A stretch of DNA of 64,000 nucleotides, from the NCBI RefSeq assembly GCF_905220975.1, contig NZ_CAJNBK010000005.1:1-64000 (forward strand), given 5' to 3'. The notes beneath the pieces are model-generated. The model did no database searches. It had not been told where the DNA came from and saw only the letters and a program-made list of their open reading frames with translations. Within the stretch, counting starts at the first letter, position 1, and each line of letters begins with the position of its first letter. Shown piece after piece: positions 63,072-64,000 of this stretch. This stretch comes from Paraburkholderia haematera (lineage in GTDB: Bacteria > Pseudomonadota > Gammaproteobacteria > Burkholderiales > Burkholderiaceae). The translations under genes were made by a program, and so were the position numbers.

Positions 63072-64000
63072 ATGCTCGATCTTGCCCGACTCCGCGCCGA
63101 TACTCCCGGCACGCACGACGTCGTACATTTCAACAACGCTGGCGCGAGCCTCATGCCGCGGATCGTCATCGATACGGTCGTGGAGCATGTGCGCGAGGAA
63201 GCGCGTCTCGGCGGATACGAGGCGGCCGGCGCTGCCGCCGGGCGGCTTGAAAGCGTCTATGTTTCCGTCGCACGGCTGCTCAACGCGCAACCCGACGAGA
63301 TCGCGGTGATCGAAAACGCGACGCGCGCCTGGGACATGGCGTTCTACTCGTTGCCGCTTTCGGCGGGCGATCTCGTGCTGACGTCCGCAACGGAATATGC
63401 GGGCAACTACATCCCGTACCTGCAGTTGCAAAAACAGCGCGGCATCCGGATCGAGGTCATTCCGAACGACGGGCAAGGCCAGGTGTCCGTCGAGGCCTTG
63501 CAGCGAAGGTTGACCGACCCGCGCGTGAAGCTGGTCTCGCTCCCGATCATCGCCACCAACGGCGGCCCCGTGCAACCTGTCGAGGCGATCGGCGCGGCGG
63601 CGCGCGAGGCGGGCGTAGGGTTTCTCCTCGACGCGTGCCAGGGGGCTGGGCATGTGCCGCTGGACGTGAAGAAGATCGGCTGTCACATGCTGGCTGCGAC
63701 GAGCCGGAAATATTTGCGGGGACCTCGCGGCATGGGCTTTCTGTATATCGAACGGGCGCTCTGTGCGCAACTGGAGCCCACCTTTCTCGATCTGCACGCG
63801 GCGACGCTGCAAACGCCGGATCGGTTCGAGATACGCGGCGACGCCCGGCGTTTCGAAAACTGGGAATGCAACGTTGCGGCCAAGCTCGGCATGGGCGCGG
63901 CGATCGACTACGCGCTCGAGCTCGGCATCGTGCCCATCTGGACGCGCATTCAGGCGCTCGCCGGTGATCTGCGCGAGCGGTTGGCGCAGATCGACGGCGT
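63072..64000 (+). CDS. Class V aminotransferase/desulfurase-like PLP enzyme (3' end beyond window)
   Basis: 309 codons are present, with no stop before the edge. Start ATG 63072 with GGGGAGG four bases before it, eleven bases after the ATPase stop, so same operon. Fold-type I class V enzyme: FNNAGASLMP at the N-terminus, DACQGAGHVPLDVKKIG, and the PLP Lys in ATSRKYLRGPRGMGFLY. The family includes cysteine desulfurases, isopenicillin-N epimerase-like and EgtE-type enzymes. Its part in the siderophore system is unclear; it could supply or tailor an amine building block. Confidence 0.88.
   Translation, partial: MLDLARLRADTPGTHDVVHFNNAGASLMPRIVIDTVVEHVREEARLGGYEAAGAAAGRLESVYVSVARLLNAQPDEIAVIENATRAWDMAFYSLPLSAGDLVLTSATEYAGNYIPYLQLQKQRGIRIEVIPNDGQGQVSVEALQRRLTDPRVKLVSLPIIATNGGPVQPVEAIGAAAREAGVGFLLDACQGAGHVPLDVKKIGCHMLAATSRKYLRGPRGMGFLYIERALCAQLEPTFLDLHAATLQTPDRFEIRGDARRFENWECNVAAKLGMGAAIDYALELGIVPIWTRIQALAGDLRERLAQIDG

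Overview
The window is high-GC DNA with Burkholderiaceae-type gene content, most likely a Paraburkholderia or close relative. I base this on an aerobic CoA-ester pathway for 2-aminobenzoate, a dmeRF/chrBA metal module, PXPV-repeat and DUF1326/DUF1289 proteins, an IS21 element, and many aromatic-acid and oxidative genes. The genus is an inference; no rRNA or tRNA gene was seen.

Layout. 0-9 kb: end of a DUF1326 gene, a tail-anchored protein of unknown family (537-1388), a chemotaxis receptor, an ArsN2-like acetyltransferase, a small NUDIX pair, and a Na/Pi-cotransporter-like protein whose C-terminus is a paralogue of the unknown protein at 537-1388. 9-15 kb: a poor zone of very small genes, then an IS21-family element inserted in a dienelactone-hydrolase-like gene with a 7-bp target duplication; removing the element restores the frame. 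15-30 kb: ring-cleavage dioxygenase and aromatic-acid transporter, secreted GDSL hydrolase, secreted beta-propeller, SDR epimerase, di-heme peroxidase plus acid phosphatase, AraC/GyrI regulator, SnoaL-like protein and DHA2 efflux pump.

30.1-39.3 kb (minus strand): a nine-gene operon for aerobic 2-aminobenzoate (anthranilate) degradation through CoA esters: bifunctional 2-aminobenzoyl-CoA monooxygenase/reductase, dehydrogenase, MarR regulator, enoyl-CoA hydratase, acyl-CoA dehydrogenase, thioesterase, RidA deaminase, CoA ligase and GST. A consensus-like promoter with an overlapping imperfect palindrome precedes it.

39.4-48.3 kb: a metal-resistance and gene-decay zone. It holds an RND-pump remnant, an MFS transporter, dmeRF (Co/Ni efflux with sensor) divergent from chrBA (chromate sensor and exporter), a chimeric superoxide-dismutase-like gene, and broken beta-propeller and acylphosphatase genes. 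48.8-50.8 kb: a ~526-residue isocitrate lyase with a strong terminator, followed by an IS6-family remnant.

50.9-64 kb: a Fur-box-preceded operon for a carboxylate (NRPS-independent) siderophore: TonB receptor, SbnH-like decarboxylase, SbnA-like synthase, an opine-dehydrogenase-family enzyme where staphyloferrin B clusters carry SbnB, one IucA/IucC synthetase, MFS exporter, ABC importer (binding protein, permease, ATPase) and a class V aminotransferase running off the right edge. The opine-dehydrogenase substitution and the single synthetase make this the best candidate for an undescribed variant system.
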